Part shown: positions 26,970 to 36,213 of the stretch, one piece after another
Numbering within the stretch: the stretch's first letter is position 1
Layout: each line of letters opens with the position of its first letter
DNA from: Frisingicoccus caecimuris
GTDB lineage: Bacteria > Bacillota > Clostridia > Lachnospirales > Lachnospiraceae
Direction of reading: 5' to 3'
Length of the DNA stretch: 64,000 nucleotides
Assembly (NCBI RefSeq): GCF_004340975.1
Contig: NZ_SLXA01000010.1
Coordinates: 1-64,000, forward strand
Notes under the pieces: model-generated
What the model was told of the DNA's origin: nothing
The model's database searches: none
The model's input: the letters and a program-made list of their open reading frames with translations, nothing else
Made by a program: the position numbers and the translations under genes

Positions 26970-29582
26970 TTATTCAAGAGATTTTGCTCCGATATATTCA
27001 TAACCTGCTTTTTCAATCGCCTGCTTAATCTCCTCTTCCGGCACTTCTCCGCTCATAGAAACGACTGCCGTTCCGGCTTCATGGCTCACGACCGCCTCTG
27101 AAATCTGCGGGAACTTTTCGAGGCACCGTTTGACCATCTTTTCGCAGTGGCCGCACATCATGCCTTCAATCTCCAACGTTTTTGTTATGGAGCCTTCGGC
27201 TGGTGATTTCACAGCTGTTTCCCCAATCTCACAAGTCTGCGCCTGAACTTCCGGTTCGTTTTGAATGACTGCTGCGGCCACATCCGACACGTCCACGCTT
27301 TGAATTTTTTTGTCCTTCGAAGCGTTATGCATGTTAAAGAAATTCAAACGCAGAGCATTCGTCACAACACAAAAACTGGATAAGCTCATGGCAGCCGCAC
27401 CAAACATCGGGTTCAGCTTCAGGCCAAAGATTGGAATCCAGATACCTGCGGCCAGCGGAATGCCGATAACATTATAGAAAAATGCCCAAAACAGGTTTTC
27501 ATGAATATTCTTTAATGTAGCCCGGCTCAGTCGGATAGCCGCCGGTACGTCGCTCAGCCGGCTCTTCATCAGCACCACGTCGGCCGCATCAATGGCAATA
27601 TCGGTTCCGGCGCCAATGGCAATACCTATATCTGCCCGTGTGAGGGCCGGTGCATCATTGATGCCGTCGCCAACCATAGCCACCTTGCCTTTTTCCTTTA
27701 AGGCTCGAATCACACTTTCTTTACCCTCCGGAAGCACTCCGGCAATAACTTCGTCCACGCCGGCCTGCTGACCAATGGCCTTAGCTGTCCGCTCATTATC
27801 TCCGGTCAGCATAACAACCCGAATACCCATATTTTGTAATTCCCGGACCGCCTGCGGGCTGTCCTCTTTAATCACATCGGCAACCGCGATCATACCGATA
27901 AACTTTCCGTTCCGCCCGAAAAAGAGCGGTGTTTTTCCGGCTTCCGCCAGTGTTTCTGCCTTTTGTTTCATCTCATCCGAAATATTCATCAGCCCGCTGA
28001 CAAACTTTAAGTTTCCGCCAACCAGCGCGTCTCCATCCATCCTGGCTTTTAATCCGTTGCCCGGCAATACCTGAAAGTCCGTCACGTCGACTGCCGTCAT
28101 CTGTTTTTCTTCCGCCTTCTGCAAAATCGCTTTTGCCAGCGGATGCTCGCTTTTACTTTCCAGAGCGTAGACGAGATGTAAAAGTTCATCTTCCAGAATA
28201 TCGTCTGCCGGAATTATATCCGTTACCCTGGGTTCACCGCTGGTGATTGTTCCTGTCTTATCCAAAGCTACGATCTGTACCTTTCCGGCTTCCTCCAGGG
28301 ATACGGCCGTTTTGAAAAGGATTCCATGCCTGGCACCCATACCATTGCCCACCATGATCGCCACTGGTGTTGCCAATCCCAATGCACACGGACAACTGAT
28401 TACAAGCACGGAGATAGCTCTTGCCAACGCAAATCCAAAGGTCTGACCCGCGATCAACCAGACGATGATCGTAACGGCAGCAATCGCAATGACCGCCGGA
28501 ACAAATATACCGGACACCTTATCTGCCACCTTGGCAATCGGCGCTTTTGTGGCCGCTGCATCACTGACCATACGGATGATCTGTGATAACGTCGTATCCT
28601 CGCCAACACGGGTTGCCTCACAACGAATAAATCCCGATTGGTTTACCGTAGCCGCAGATACAACATCTCCTTCGGCCTTATCTACCGGGATGCTCTCACC
28701 AGTCAATGCGGATTCATTAATCGCACTGCTGCCTTCCAGAATCCTGCCGTCCACTGGTATATTTTCCCCCGGACGGACAACAAAAACATCCCCTTTTCTT
28801 ACCTGCTCAACCGGCACCACCGCTTCTGCGCCATCTTTCAAAATCGTTGCTGTCTTCGGAGCCATCCTCATCAGACTCTTAAGTGCATCGGTTGTCTTTC
28901 CCTTCGAACGAGCTTCCAGCATCTTTCCTACGGTAATTAATGTCAGAATCATCGCCGCCGACTCGAAATAAAACTCATGCATATAAGCCATGACCCCGCT
29001 CATGTCTCCCTGAACCTGAGCGTCGGTCATCGCAAAAAGTGCATAGGTACTGTAAACAAAAGACGCGCCCGAACCAAGAGCTACCAGTGTATCCATATTC
29101 GGAGCCCGGTGGAACAGGCTCTTAAATCCACTGATAAAAAACTTCTGATTAATGACCATAACGATCCCTGTCAGCAAAAGCTGAAGCAAGCCCATAGCCA
29201 CATGATTATTTTCAAAAAATGCCGGAACCGGCCATCCCCACATCATATGTCCCATCGAAAAATACATAAGGACGATAAGAAATCCCAGAGACGCCCAAAG
29301 CCGCCTTTTCAAAACCGGCGTTTCTCTGTCCTTTAGCATATCTTCCGCCTCTTCAGCAGATACGGTCCGGTCCTGGTTCGCTGTGCCTTTTTTTGACGCT
29401 CCGTACCCGGCTGCTTGAACCGCCGAAATAATATCCTGGGCGGATGCGCTGCCTTCCACGCCCATCGAGTTCGTCAGCAGACTGACCGAACAGGATGTAA
29501 CTCCAGGCACCTTTGACACTGCCTTTTCAACCCGGCTGCTGCACGCCGCACAGGACATCCCGGTTACTGTATATTGCTCCAT
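26970..29582 (-). CDS. copA: Copper-exporting P1B-type ATPase with HMA domains at both ends
   Basis: The 870-residue pump drives Cu(I) out of the cell with ATP. It has an N-terminal HMA domain (GMSCAAC, Cys11 and Cys14), eight membrane helices, the TGES motif near 294, the transport-site CPC at 397-399 in [11 protein letters not shown], the phosphorylated Asp441 in DKTGT, the P-domain motif [10 protein letters not shown], and a late-helix [14 protein letters not shown] segment. After the last helix there is a linker and a second HMA domain with CGHC at 810-813. Two N-terminal HMA domains are the more common arrangement; one at each end is less usual. It lies between csoR (22-base gap) and copZ, and control is by the CsoR operators at 29955-29999. 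Confidence 0.96.
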   Translation of the reverse strand: MEQYTVTGMSCAACSSRVEKAVSKVPGVTSCSVSLLTNSMGVEGSASAQDIISAVQAAGYGASKKGTANQDRTVSAEEAEDMLKDRETPVLKRRLWASLGFLIVLMYFSMGHMMWGWPVPAFFENNHVAMGLLQLLLTGIVMVINQKFFISGFKSLFHRAPNMDTLVALGSGASFVYSTYALFAMTDAQVQGDMSGVMAYMHEFYFESAAMILTLITVGKMLEARSKGKTTDALKSLMRMAPKTATILKDGAEAVVPVEQVRKGDVFVVRPGENIPVDGRILEGSSAINESALTGESIPVDKAEGDVVSAATVNQSGFIRCEATRVGEDTTLSQIIRMVSDAAATKAPIAKVADKVSGIFVPAVIAIAAVTIIVWLIAGQTFGFALARAISVLVISCPCALGLATPVAIMVGNGMGARHGILFKTAVSLEEAGKVQIVALDKTGTITSGEPRVTDIIPADDILEDELLHLVYALESKSEHPLAKAILQKAEEKQMTAVDVTDFQVLPGNGLKARMDGDALVGGNLKFVSGLMNISDEMKQKAETLAEAGKTPLFFGRNGKFIGMIAVADVIKEDSPQAVRELQNMGIRVVMLTGDNERTAKAIGQQAGVDEVIAGVLPEGKESVIRALKEKGKVAMVGDGINDAPALTRADIGIAIGAGTDIAIDAADVVLMKSRLSDVPAAIRLSRATLKNIHENLFWAFFYNVIGIPLAAGIWIPIFGLKLNPMFGAAAMSLSSFCVVTNALRLNFFNMHNASKDKKIQSVDVSDVAAAVIQNEPEVQAQTCEIGETAVKSPAEGSITKTLEIEGMMCGHCEKMVKRCLEKFPQISEAVVSHEAGTAVVSMSGEVPEEEIKQAIEKAGYEYIGAKSLE

Positions 29583-29604
29583 AATTACGCCTCCCTTTCA
29601 AACC

Positions 29605-29910
29605 TTATTTCATAAGCTTCGGTAAAAGAGCTACCAGTTCATCAATCGTTTCATCTTTCCCCTGCCGGATATCCTCGGCTACACAGGTCCGGATATGGTT
29701 GGCCAGCAGTTCTCTTGAAAACCCATTCAATGCCGCGTTGGCCGCTGCTACCTGAACTAAAATATCGGTACAATAGACATCCTTTTCCACCATTCCCTTA
29801 ATTCCCCGAATCTGGCCCTCAATCCGGTTCAAGCGATGAATAAGGCTCTTATATTCTTCCTCCGAACGCTGTTTTGTCTTATAACAACAACATTCTTTCC
29901 CTTTTTCCAT
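29605..29910 (-). CDS. csoR: Copper-sensing repressor CsoR
   Basis: This all-helical repressor of about 101 residues leaves its operator when it binds Cu(I). The copper ligands fit the family C-H-C pattern: Cys47 in DVYCTD, and His72 and Cys76 in NHIRTC. The HRLNRIEGQIRGIKGMV segment is the family hallmark. The N-terminus has an unusual CCC at residues 7-9. The longest frame starts at 30030, but that lies upstream of the promoter; AAGGAGGT sits eight bases before ATG 29910, which fixes the start. It is the first gene of its operon and should repress itself, copA and copZ. Confidence 0.95.
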   Translation of the reverse strand: MEKGKECCCYKTKQRSEEEYKSLIHRLNRIEGQIRGIKGMVEKDVYCTDILVQVAAANAALNGFSRELLANHIRTCVAEDIRQGKDETIDELVALLPKLMK

Positions 29911-29954
29911 TAGTAAATACCTCCTTACCTCCGAAAGAAACAGTATTTCTTTAA

Positions 29955-29973
29955 TATACCCCCTAAGGGTATA
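29955..29973. promoter_or_regulatory. CsoR operator, downstream copy
   Basis: The 19-base sequence TATACCCCCTAAGGGTATA is a near-perfect inverted repeat with the C-run/G-run of known CsoR sites. It covers the expected transcription start, so repressor here would block initiation or early elongation. Its centre is 26 bases from that of the second copy. Confidence 0.85.
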
Positions 29974-29976
29974 ATT

Positions 29977-30006
29977 ATTATATACCCCATAAGGGTATAA
30001 TGTCAA
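29977..30006 (-). promoter_or_regulatory. Promoter of csoR-copA-copZ
   Basis: On the minus strand a perfect TTGACA (30006-30001) and a perfect TATAAT (29982-29977) are 18 bases apart. Such a strong promoter fits control by a repressor whose operators overlap it. Confidence 0.85.
29981..29999. promoter_or_regulatory. CsoR operator, within the promoter spacer
   Basis: The 19-base TATACCCCATAAGGGTATA is a second inverted repeat of the same type. It fills the spacer between the -35 and -10 elements and touches the -10, so CsoR bound here should exclude RNA polymerase. Confidence 0.88.
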
Positions 30007-30030
30007 CCCTTTCAAATACCCACTTTCCAC

Positions 30031-30067
30031 AAAAAAAGGAAGCGAACCTTCTCGGATTCGCTCCCAA
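30031..30067 (-). terminator. Terminator of the GT2 gene at 30073-31092
   Basis: On the minus strand GGAGCGAA pairs with TTCGCTTCC through a short loop, followed by a run of seven T. It insulates the copper promoter from the upstream gene. Confidence 0.78.
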
Positions 30068-30072
30068 ACCAG

Positions 30073-31092
30073 CTAATTAAATTTATATATTTTCTGAGCC
30101 AGATGATAACCCTTTCGCATAATCGAACTGGAAATCATTCCCGGAGGATTGCTGACAATGCCGCGTAATCCTACGCGCAGACGATAATACATCCCTGGAT
30201 CGTTCTCCTTAAAATAACGCCACATTTCCTTCCGTTTCTGCCTATGCTCCTCTGTTCCGGAAATCGTCAGCATAATAGATGTTACCAGACAGATCATCGC
30301 CAGATAACTCATCATATACCGTGCCAAACGCTTATTGAAAACATCATCCGGAAGGCTATAGGCATCAAACATCATTTTATTTACACGGATCTGCTGATCG
30401 ATACGGCTGATCATCACCGTTTCATTCACGGACTGATCGCTCCGGCCAATATAATAACGATATAAATCCACATTCATGTAATACAGACTCCGTACGTATG
30501 GCAGCGGGACATAGGCAAACAGGTTATCCACATAAAATGTATGTTTTGGCAATTCCAGCCCCGCATCCTTTAAAACCCGTGTCCGGTAAATCATGGAATG
30601 CATCAGCAGGTTCTGGTCCACCCTGAAACGTCTCACCTTATTCCATCCGAATACTTCACCCTCAGGCAGTACATTTGCATAACGAATTGCCTTAGAGGTC
30701 TGATCCTCCACATGTTCATACACATAATTGCAGATCATTAAATCTACACGTTTTTTATTCTGTGCAAATCTTTTCAGCACCTCAATAACTTTTTTCAGGC
30801 TTTCTTCATCCAGCCAGTCATCTGAGTCCACGACCTTATAATATAAACCAGAGGCATTTTTAAGTCCTGTATTTACAGCTTCTCCATGACCGCCATTTTC
30901 CTGATGAACCGCTTTAACAATATCCGGATAGGCTGCTGCATATTCATCAGCAATGGCTGCCGTACCATCCTTTGAACCATCATCTACGATAATAATTTCA
31001 ATATCATCGCCTCCCACAAGCAGGGAATCGATACATTTTTTCATATATGTTTCCGAATTGTAGCAAGGCACGCCAAATGAAAGTATCTTCAT
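30073..31092 (-). CDS. GT2 glycosyltransferase
   Basis: This GT2 enzyme of about 339 residues starts LSFGVPCYNSETYMKKCIDS and has IVDDGSKDGT, ENGGHGEAVNTG and the metal-binding KVVDSDDWLDE. The C-terminal half is longer than the catalytic core and has one hydrophobic stretch near residues 255-275 (SYLAMICLVTSIMLTIS) and a basic tail. Similar single-gene GT2 enzymes are common in clostridia and decorate surface polymers, but the acceptor is unknown. I place the start at ATG 31092, which gives the family N-terminus behind AGGA; ATG 31107 has its ribosome site too close. It has its own promoter and terminator, so it is a single-gene unit. Confidence 0.85.
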   Translation of the reverse strand: MKILSFGVPCYNSETYMKKCIDSLLVGGDDIEIIIVDDGSKDGTAAIADEYAAAYPDIVKAVHQENGGHGEAVNTGLKNASGLYYKVVDSDDWLDEESLKKVIEVLKRFAQNKKRVDLMICNYVYEHVEDQTSKAIRYANVLPEGEVFGWNKVRRFRVDQNLLMHSMIYRTRVLKDAGLELPKHTFYVDNLFAYVPLPYVRSLYYMNVDLYRYYIGRSDQSVNETVMISRIDQQIRVNKMMFDAYSLPDDVFNKRLARYMMSYLAMICLVTSIMLTISGTEEHRQKRKEMWRYFKENDPGMYYRLRVGLRGIVSNPPGMISSSIMRKGYHLAQKIYKFN

Positions 31093-31165
31093 TCTTCCTA
31101 ATTCCATCCTTTCTGAGCATTACCACCTTCTGACAGACAGATGTCCTGCCCGGCCCTCAGCATTT

Positions 31166-31194
31166 AGTATACATGAATTTTTTACATTTAACAA
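31166..31194 (-). promoter_or_regulatory. Promoter of the GT2 gene at 30073-31092
   Basis: TTGTTA (31194-31189) and TATACT (31171-31166) lie 17 bases apart on the minus strand, about 74 bases before the start codon. Confidence 0.6.
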
Positions 31195-31265
31195 GACGCT
31201 GAAATCTGTCAATTCTTACAACTCTCTTTCATCCGGTACAAAGCGAAAAATAATAAATGCGCATC

Positions 31266-31886
31266 CTACGCTTTTTTGTATTCATAAAACACCTTATTGT
31301 CTGCTATGACATCAAATTGACTGTCCCGACAGTCTACGATCGTCACACCACAATTTCTCTGCAAAGAGCCTTCCCATAAATCTTTAATTTCATTTTTCCG
31401 GATATAATGCATCATGGCCTTATTGACTGCCCCATGGGCCACGATCATGATCCGCTCATCGTTTTTATGCTTTTCGATGATTTCCTTCAGAAAATCTTCC
31501 GCCCGGTCGCATACTTCCTGAATACTTTCTCCGCCCTCCGGCGCCTCGTAAACCTCCGGCGCATCAAAAAAAGCGGTGAATTTGCTTGTTTTATCTCCCC
31601 GGATTTTTGTAAAGTCCGCGCCTTCCAGCACGCCAAAACCAATCTCTTTAATACGCTCATCCACAACAACCGGAAGTTCCCGGGCACCTTTTAAAATACA
31701 TGCTGTCTCATAGGCCCGTTTCAATGGGCTGGAATAAATTCCATCAAAATGAATATCTTTCATGCCCTCTGCCGAATCAAAGGCCACCTGACGTCCCGAC
31801 TCAGTCAGCTCAATATCTGCCCATCCCTGAATTCTTTTTTCATCATTCCAATAAGTTTTTCCATGTCGTACAATATATAATTCCAT
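31266..31886 (-). CDS. Histidine phosphatase family protein
   Basis: This is a 206-residue member of the phosphoglycerate-mutase-like histidine phosphatases. The phospho-acceptor His lies in LYIVRHGKTYWN, the second active-site region is YSSPLKRAYETA, the acid is in IKEIGFGVLEG, and the late His is in MIVAHGAVNKAMM. The substrate may be a sugar phosphate, a nucleotide or another metabolite; the family motif does not tell. It lies six bases after the rarA gene and may share its transcript. It is a paralogue of the gene at 38402-39013, which is the better CobC candidate because of its neighbours. Confidence 0.87.
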   Translation of the reverse strand: MELYIVRHGKTYWNDEKRIQGWADIELTESGRQVAFDSAEGMKDIHFDGIYSSPLKRAYETACILKGARELPVVVDERIKEIGFGVLEGADFTKIRGDKTSKFTAFFDAPEVYEAPEGGESIQEVCDRAEDFLKEIIEKHKNDERIMIVAHGAVNKAMMHYIRKNEIKDLWEGSLQRNCGVTIVDCRDSQFDVIADNKVFYEYKKA

Positions 31887-31892
31887 TTCTCT

Positions 31893-33215
31893 TTATCCTT
31901 CCTGCTTTAAATTCTTCAGCCATTGTTTCATTTTTGCCTCGTATCCCAGATTACCACTGTGATAAAACTGATGCCCTTCCACTGCATCCGGAAGATACTG
32001 CTGCTTTACCCAATGATTTTCATAATCATGGGCATATTGATAACCGATGCCATGGCCGAAATTTTTCGCGCCGCGGTAACTGGCATCCTGTAAATAGGGC
32101 GGTATAGGTTCGCTCTTATGACCGGCCACCCAGTCCATCGCCTCATTGATCGCCATATAGGCCGCATTGCTTTTTGGCGCACAGGCCACATAAATAGCTG
32201 CCTGAGCCAGGGGAATCCGTGCTTCCGGCATGCCAAGCCGCTCCACAGCCTGGGCAGCGCTCACCGCAACCGTCAGGGCCTGTGGATCCGCATTACCCAC
32301 ATCCTCCGCTGCACATATCATAATTCGCCGGGCAACAAAGGCCACATCTTCCCCCGCATAGAGCATCCGGGCCAGATAGTAAACAGCCGCATCCGGGTCT
32401 GAACCCCGCATGCTCTTTATAAACGCCGAAATCGTGTCATAATGATTATCTCCATTTTTATCATATAAAGTCACCCGTCTTTGAATACATTCGGCGGCTA
32501 CTTCCAATGTAATATAAATCTTTCCATCTTCTGATGGCTCCGTTGTGAGAATTCCCAATTCCACTGCATTTAAAGCGGTCCGGGCATCACCATTGCTCAT
32601 CTCGGCCAGAAAGGCCAGCGCATCCTCGCTGATTTCCGCATGATAGGCTCCCATACCTTTTTCCACATCATAAACTGCCCGTCGGAGCAGCTTCATAATA
32701 TCCTCATTATCCAATGGCTCCAATCGGAAAATGACCGACCTTGAAATCAATGCACTATTCACCTCAAAATAAGGATTCTCCGTCGTCGCTCCGATCAAGA
32801 CCAGGGTTCCGTCTTCCACAAATGGAAGCAGATAATCCTGCTGGCTCTTATTAAAACGGTGAATTTCATCGACAAACAAAATTGTCTTCTGACCGTACAT
32901 TCCGCGTCGGTCCTTTGCCTCTGCCACAACCTGCTCCATATCCTTCTTCCCGGCTACAGTCGCATTCATTTGAGTAAAAACCGCCTTTGTCGTATTGGCA
33001 ATCACCCTGGCAATGGTCGTTTTTCCCGTCCCCGGCGGCCCATACAAAATGATTGAACTCAGCTTGTCCGCCTTAATTGCCCGATAGAGCATCTTATCTT
33101 TTCCGAGAATATGCTGCTGGCCGACAATCTCCTCCAACGATGACGGACGCAGCCTTGATGCCAGCGGCGACTCTTTCTCCATTGTGTTATTTCTCATATA
33201 ATCAAATAAATCCAT
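31893..33215 (-). CDS. rarA: Replication-associated recombination protein RarA (MgsA)
   Basis: This AAA+ ATPase of about 440 residues acts at stalled replication forks and is related to clamp-loader subunits. It has SPLASRLRPSSLEEIVGQQH at the start, Walker A GPPGTGKTTIARV, Walker B ILFVDEIHRFNKSQQD, sensor 1 LIGATTENPYF, and a C-terminal helical tetramerisation region with CAAEDVGNADPQAL and YQYAHDYENHW. The longest frame begins GTG at 33224; I prefer ATG 33215, which gives the family start MDLFDYMRNN, though GAGGCGG could serve either. It follows the phosphoglycerol transferase gene closely (16 bases). Confidence 0.95.
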   Translation of the reverse strand: MDLFDYMRNNTMEKESPLASRLRPSSLEEIVGQQHILGKDKMLYRAIKADKLSSIILYGPPGTGKTTIARVIANTTKAVFTQMNATVAGKKDMEQVVAEAKDRRGMYGQKTILFVDEIHRFNKSQQDYLLPFVEDGTLVLIGATTENPYFEVNSALISRSVIFRLEPLDNEDIMKLLRRAVYDVEKGMGAYHAEISEDALAFLAEMSNGDARTALNAVELGILTTEPSEDGKIYITLEVAAECIQRRVTLYDKNGDNHYDTISAFIKSMRGSDPDAAVYYLARMLYAGEDVAFVARRIMICAAEDVGNADPQALTVAVSAAQAVERLGMPEARIPLAQAAIYVACAPKSNAAYMAINEAMDWVAGHKSEPIPPYLQDASYRGAKNFGHGIGYQYAHDYENHWVKQQYLPDAVEGHQFYHSGNLGYEAKMKQWLKNLKQEG

Positions 33216-33231
33216 TCGCTTCACCCGCCTC

Positions 33232-35049
33232 TTACTGAACCATTATGCCTCCGATTTCGCTGATCATAACAGATTTGCCATTGGCATCAAACAGATAAAC
33301 CTGAACTTTATAATTTCCTGTCTGATACCCATAATCCCAGGCATAGATCTCCGCCATATAGGAGCCGTCTCCAAGGGAATAGACGTCATACCACTGCTGA
33401 TTGTCCTCGTCCTCCTCCGGGAACGCAAGGCAGCGCACAGCCTGATAATCCATATCTGTTTTAATGTCCGAAATGGTCACTTCAAACTGACCGGTCGTAT
33501 TATCATAAGATGTGGCTGTTACTGCCGCCGAACCGGCTCCTTCTTTCAGTTTCAGACTTTCATCCACAATATCTGCTGTCAGTTCTTCCATCAACCTGGA
33601 TTTCTTTGACAATTCCGCAGATATCATCTCATTGCCAAAACGTTCCGTCAATGTCGGAATATGAGAGAACAAATTTGTTCCAAGCCCAAGACGGTTTCCT
33701 TCAATCTGAACACCAAGACCGGCCAACGTGGTCGGAAACTGATCAAAGGTGGAGAATTCACGCCAGAACGGTTCTTCCGGACTTGTTGGCGCGTTAATAT
33801 AGGCTGTATAAACTTTTCTCTCATATTCTTCATCCACATCTTCACAAAAATCACCGTCCATCGTCGGATGATCGCCGGAAATGACAATGGTTGTATTCTC
33901 ATAAAAATCCTGCTGCTGAATCCACTCGATAAACTCACTGACCTTCTGACTGGAACACGCCATAACATTTGCGTATCTGTCTTCTCCATAAGTATCCGGG
34001 CAATCCTCACAGATATAACCATCTTCAAAATGGGTATCTACCGTCAGCATAGTCAGATTAAATGGTTCATCTTCCTGACTCATCTCCATCAATTTATCTT
34101 TTGCGAAATCAAAAAGATAATCATCCTCATAGCCCCACCATACGCGATAGCCCTCCGGAAGACTTCCATTCTGAGAATAATAATTATAATCCCACATACG
34201 ATAATTTCCATGGGTCGTAAAATACAACTCTCTTCCGCCGAAAACAGCCTCTGAACCAATCAAAAGTCCCTGATTATATCCGGCTGCCTCAAGAATATCC
34301 CCCAGGGAGGTGATTCCCGGGAAAAAGCTTTCCTGAGTATTCATCTCATTATCTCCAATAGATATTTTAAGTGGGAGGCCGGATGTCTGAGCAAACATAG
34401 CGGCAATCGTCCAGCCTGTCCCCGGCAGGGATGTTCCGCCATTTAATACGTTTCTGTCACCAGAAAAATTCTCATTCTCCAAAGATAACTCCGTCAGTTC
34501 GGGAATAACATTTTCTTTAAATGCGCCACCGCTCTGCTCATCAGCATAGGTTATTTCCATAGACTCAAGAAAAATATAAATAAGGTTCCTCTTTTTCTCG
34601 GGGAAAGTCAGAGCCACATCTGTCGGAGCCACATAATTATCATCAATAAATGTCGAAAAGGTTCCTCGATTATCATTATAGGAAGAGACATCCAGCGTCT
34701 TCCATGCATAGGATAACGTATAACCTATCGTCACAGCTGAAACCACCCATACAATCCCTCCTGCTGCATAAAAAACCCATCTTCGTTTACAAAAATACAA
34801 TACTATCATCAATACACACAAAACAATCGCCGTAACAATTGTAATGATTCCGCAAGAGTAGACAAAATCGTTGATCATTCCCTGATTCGTCCCCTCTAAT
34901 GGAGAATTCAGATGAAAAACAAGTTCATCCATGGTCAGATGATTCCAGGTTTTAAACATCCAGAAAATCCCTTTAAAAACAAGCATCGCGAATGTACCCA
35001 ATAAAACCGTAAAAATACTTAATATAACTTTGATAATCTTTTGTAGCAC
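33232..35049 (-). CDS. LTA synthase / OpgB-like phosphoglycerol transferase
   Basis: This 605-residue membrane enzyme has three hydrophobic helices in the first 115 residues and a large outer sulfatase-fold domain. The metal-binding Glu is in YIFLESMEITYAD (Glu162), the likely Thr nucleophile is in GGTSLPGTGWTIAAMFAQTS (Thr214 or close by), and another metal site is SGDHPTMDGDF. The TGWT surroundings look more like OpgB (MdoB) than LtaS of Staphylococcus, and LtaS has five helices, so the acceptor may be a glycolipid or glycan instead of polyglycerolphosphate. Residues about 510-605 are a beta-rich extra domain. Translation starts at GTG behind AAGGGG. It should move phosphoglycerol from phosphatidylglycerol outside the cell. 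Confidence 0.87.
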   Translation of the reverse strand: MLQKIIKVILSIFTVLLGTFAMLVFKGIFWMFKTWNHLTMDELVFHLNSPLEGTNQGMINDFVYSCGIITIVTAIVLCVLMIVLYFCKRRWVFYAAGGIVWVVSAVTIGYTLSYAWKTLDVSSYNDNRGTFSTFIDDNYVAPTDVALTFPEKKRNLIYIFLESMEITYADEQSGGAFKENVIPELTELSLENENFSGDRNVLNGGTSLPGTGWTIAAMFAQTSGLPLKISIGDNEMNTQESFFPGITSLGDILEAAGYNQGLLIGSEAVFGGRELYFTTHGNYRMWDYNYYSQNGSLPEGYRVWWGYEDDYLFDFAKDKLMEMSQEDEPFNLTMLTVDTHFEDGYICEDCPDTYGEDRYANVMACSSQKVSEFIEWIQQQDFYENTTIVISGDHPTMDGDFCEDVDEEYERKVYTAYINAPTSPEEPFWREFSTFDQFPTTLAGLGVQIEGNRLGLGTNLFSHIPTLTERFGNEMISAELSKKSRLMEELTADIVDESLKLKEGAGSAAVTATSYDNTTGQFEVTISDIKTDMDYQAVRCLAFPEEDEDNQQWYDVYSLGDGSYMAEIYAWDYGYQTGNYKVQVYLFDANGKSVMISEIGGIMVQ

Positions 35050-35083
35050 GTTTATAACCCCTTTTTACAATAATCGTTATGAT

Positions 35084-35089
35084 TATAAC
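35084..35089 (-). promoter_or_regulatory. Candidate -10 element of the phosphoglycerol transferase gene
   Basis: A TATAAT is present on the minus strand in GTGTTATAATC, about 35 bases before the GTG start. No convincing -35 lies 16-18 bases upstream, so this rests on the -10 alone. Confidence 0.4.
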
Positions 35090-35129
35090 ACATCCCATAA
35101 AAAATTAATAATAGTTTTATAATTGTTCA

Positions 35130-35158
35130 TTGGAATTTCATTGCTAATCCGTTATAAT
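35130..35158 (+). promoter_or_regulatory. Promoter of the phospholipase-C-like gene
   Basis: TTGGAA (35130-35135) and a perfect TATAAT (35153-35158) are 17 bases apart and lie 42 bases before the ATG at 35201. Confidence 0.7.
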
Positions 35159-35200
35159 TTGTTAAAATAGATGTATACTGTAACAAAGGAGATTTTGTAT

Positions 35201-36139
35201 ATGCCGGGACTAATTACAAATTATCTGTTCGGTGAACGGTCCTACCAGTTGCTTTCTCCGAACTATTTAAAAGAAATCATCCGAAAAAATCCAAATGCAT
35301 ATCACATGGGACTCCAGGGTCCCGATATCTTCTTCTATTATCTGAACCCTTATATGAGGAAACGAAAGAATAATATATGTAATATTCTTCACGAAAAAAG
35401 TACCGGTACTTTTTTGGACAATTTACTGGAATACACCATCGTTCTTGAGACAGAAGACCGGGAGATCTGTCTGGCTTATATTGCCGGCTTTTTCTGCCAT
35501 TATGCATTGGATACCCATACACACCCTTATCTTTATGCCCGCATGCAGCAGGATTTAAACGACTACCCGGAGCGCAGATATGAGGCTTTTTATTATCGGC
35601 GTATTGAAACGCTTATGGATACCCTTTTATTAAAACGTTTGAATCATATGGAACCGTCCCAGTTGAATCTGGAAGCTCTGGTTTCCTTAACAAAAAAAGA
35701 ACGCCGGATTATCTCTGACTGTCTTTTATATGCCATTCGAACGACCTATCATTACCGGCTGTCCCGCAAAACATTGCTCAAGGTCATTACAACTGTGCGC
35801 AGGACCTGCATTTTCCTGCAGACAAATCCGCAGATACGCCAGCGTCTCGTCCGGTTCATGGAGAACCATTTAAAGCTTTCTTCGTCAAAGACCTGCTTTA
35901 TCTATCCGGAATATCAGGGTGATCCGGAAGATTATCTGAACGAAGGCCGACGCACCTGGTATACCGGTGAACAACGGATTCCCCACAATGAAACCTTTTT
36001 TGAATTGCTCAATGAAGCCAATATTTTCAGTAACCAGATTTTGGAAAGTTTTGACGACTATCTGGCATGGCACGGAAGCCGTGAGCATTTGATCCAGACA
36101 ATCGGCTCTTTGTCCTATTATACTGGTGAATCCTGTTAA
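35201..36139 (+). CDS. Zinc-dependent phospholipase C family protein
   Basis: This protein of about 312 residues is mostly helical and rich in His and Asp. HMGLQGPDIFFYYL and FFCHYALDTHTHPYLYARM match the zinc site of the zinc-dependent phospholipase C / S1-P1 nuclease fold (PF00882), where several His and Asp hold the metals. No signal peptide is visible, unlike secreted clostridial alpha-toxins, so it is probably a cytoplasmic enzyme with unknown substrate. AAGGAG lies eight bases before ATG 35201; the longer frame from 35171 starts too early relative to the promoter. It is a single gene on the plus strand, closed by the hairpin at 36173. Confidence 0.82.
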   Translation: MPGLITNYLFGERSYQLLSPNYLKEIIRKNPNAYHMGLQGPDIFFYYLNPYMRKRKNNICNILHEKSTGTFLDNLLEYTIVLETEDREICLAYIAGFFCHYALDTHTHPYLYARMQQDLNDYPERRYEAFYYRRIETLMDTLLLKRLNHMEPSQLNLEALVSLTKKERRIISDCLLYAIRTTYHYRLSRKTLLKVITTVRRTCIFLQTNPQIRQRLVRFMENHLKLSSSKTCFIYPEYQGDPEDYLNEGRRTWYTGEQRIPHNETFFELLNEANIFSNQILESFDDYLAWHGSREHLIQTIGSLSYYTGESC

Positions 36140-36172
36140 CTACTATAACTATTCAATGTGGTTTTAAAACGA

Positions 36173-36209
36173 AATGCTGCTGTAAGATTCAAAATCCTAC
36201 TGCAGCATT
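36173..36209. terminator. Terminator between the phospholipase-like gene and pfkA
   Basis: AATGCTGC and its surroundings pair with GCAGCATT across about 37 bases with few mismatches. On the minus strand TCGTTTTAAAA follows, so it mainly ends pfkA; it can also stop the converging plus-strand gene. Confidence 0.72.
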
Positions 36210-36213
36210 ATGA

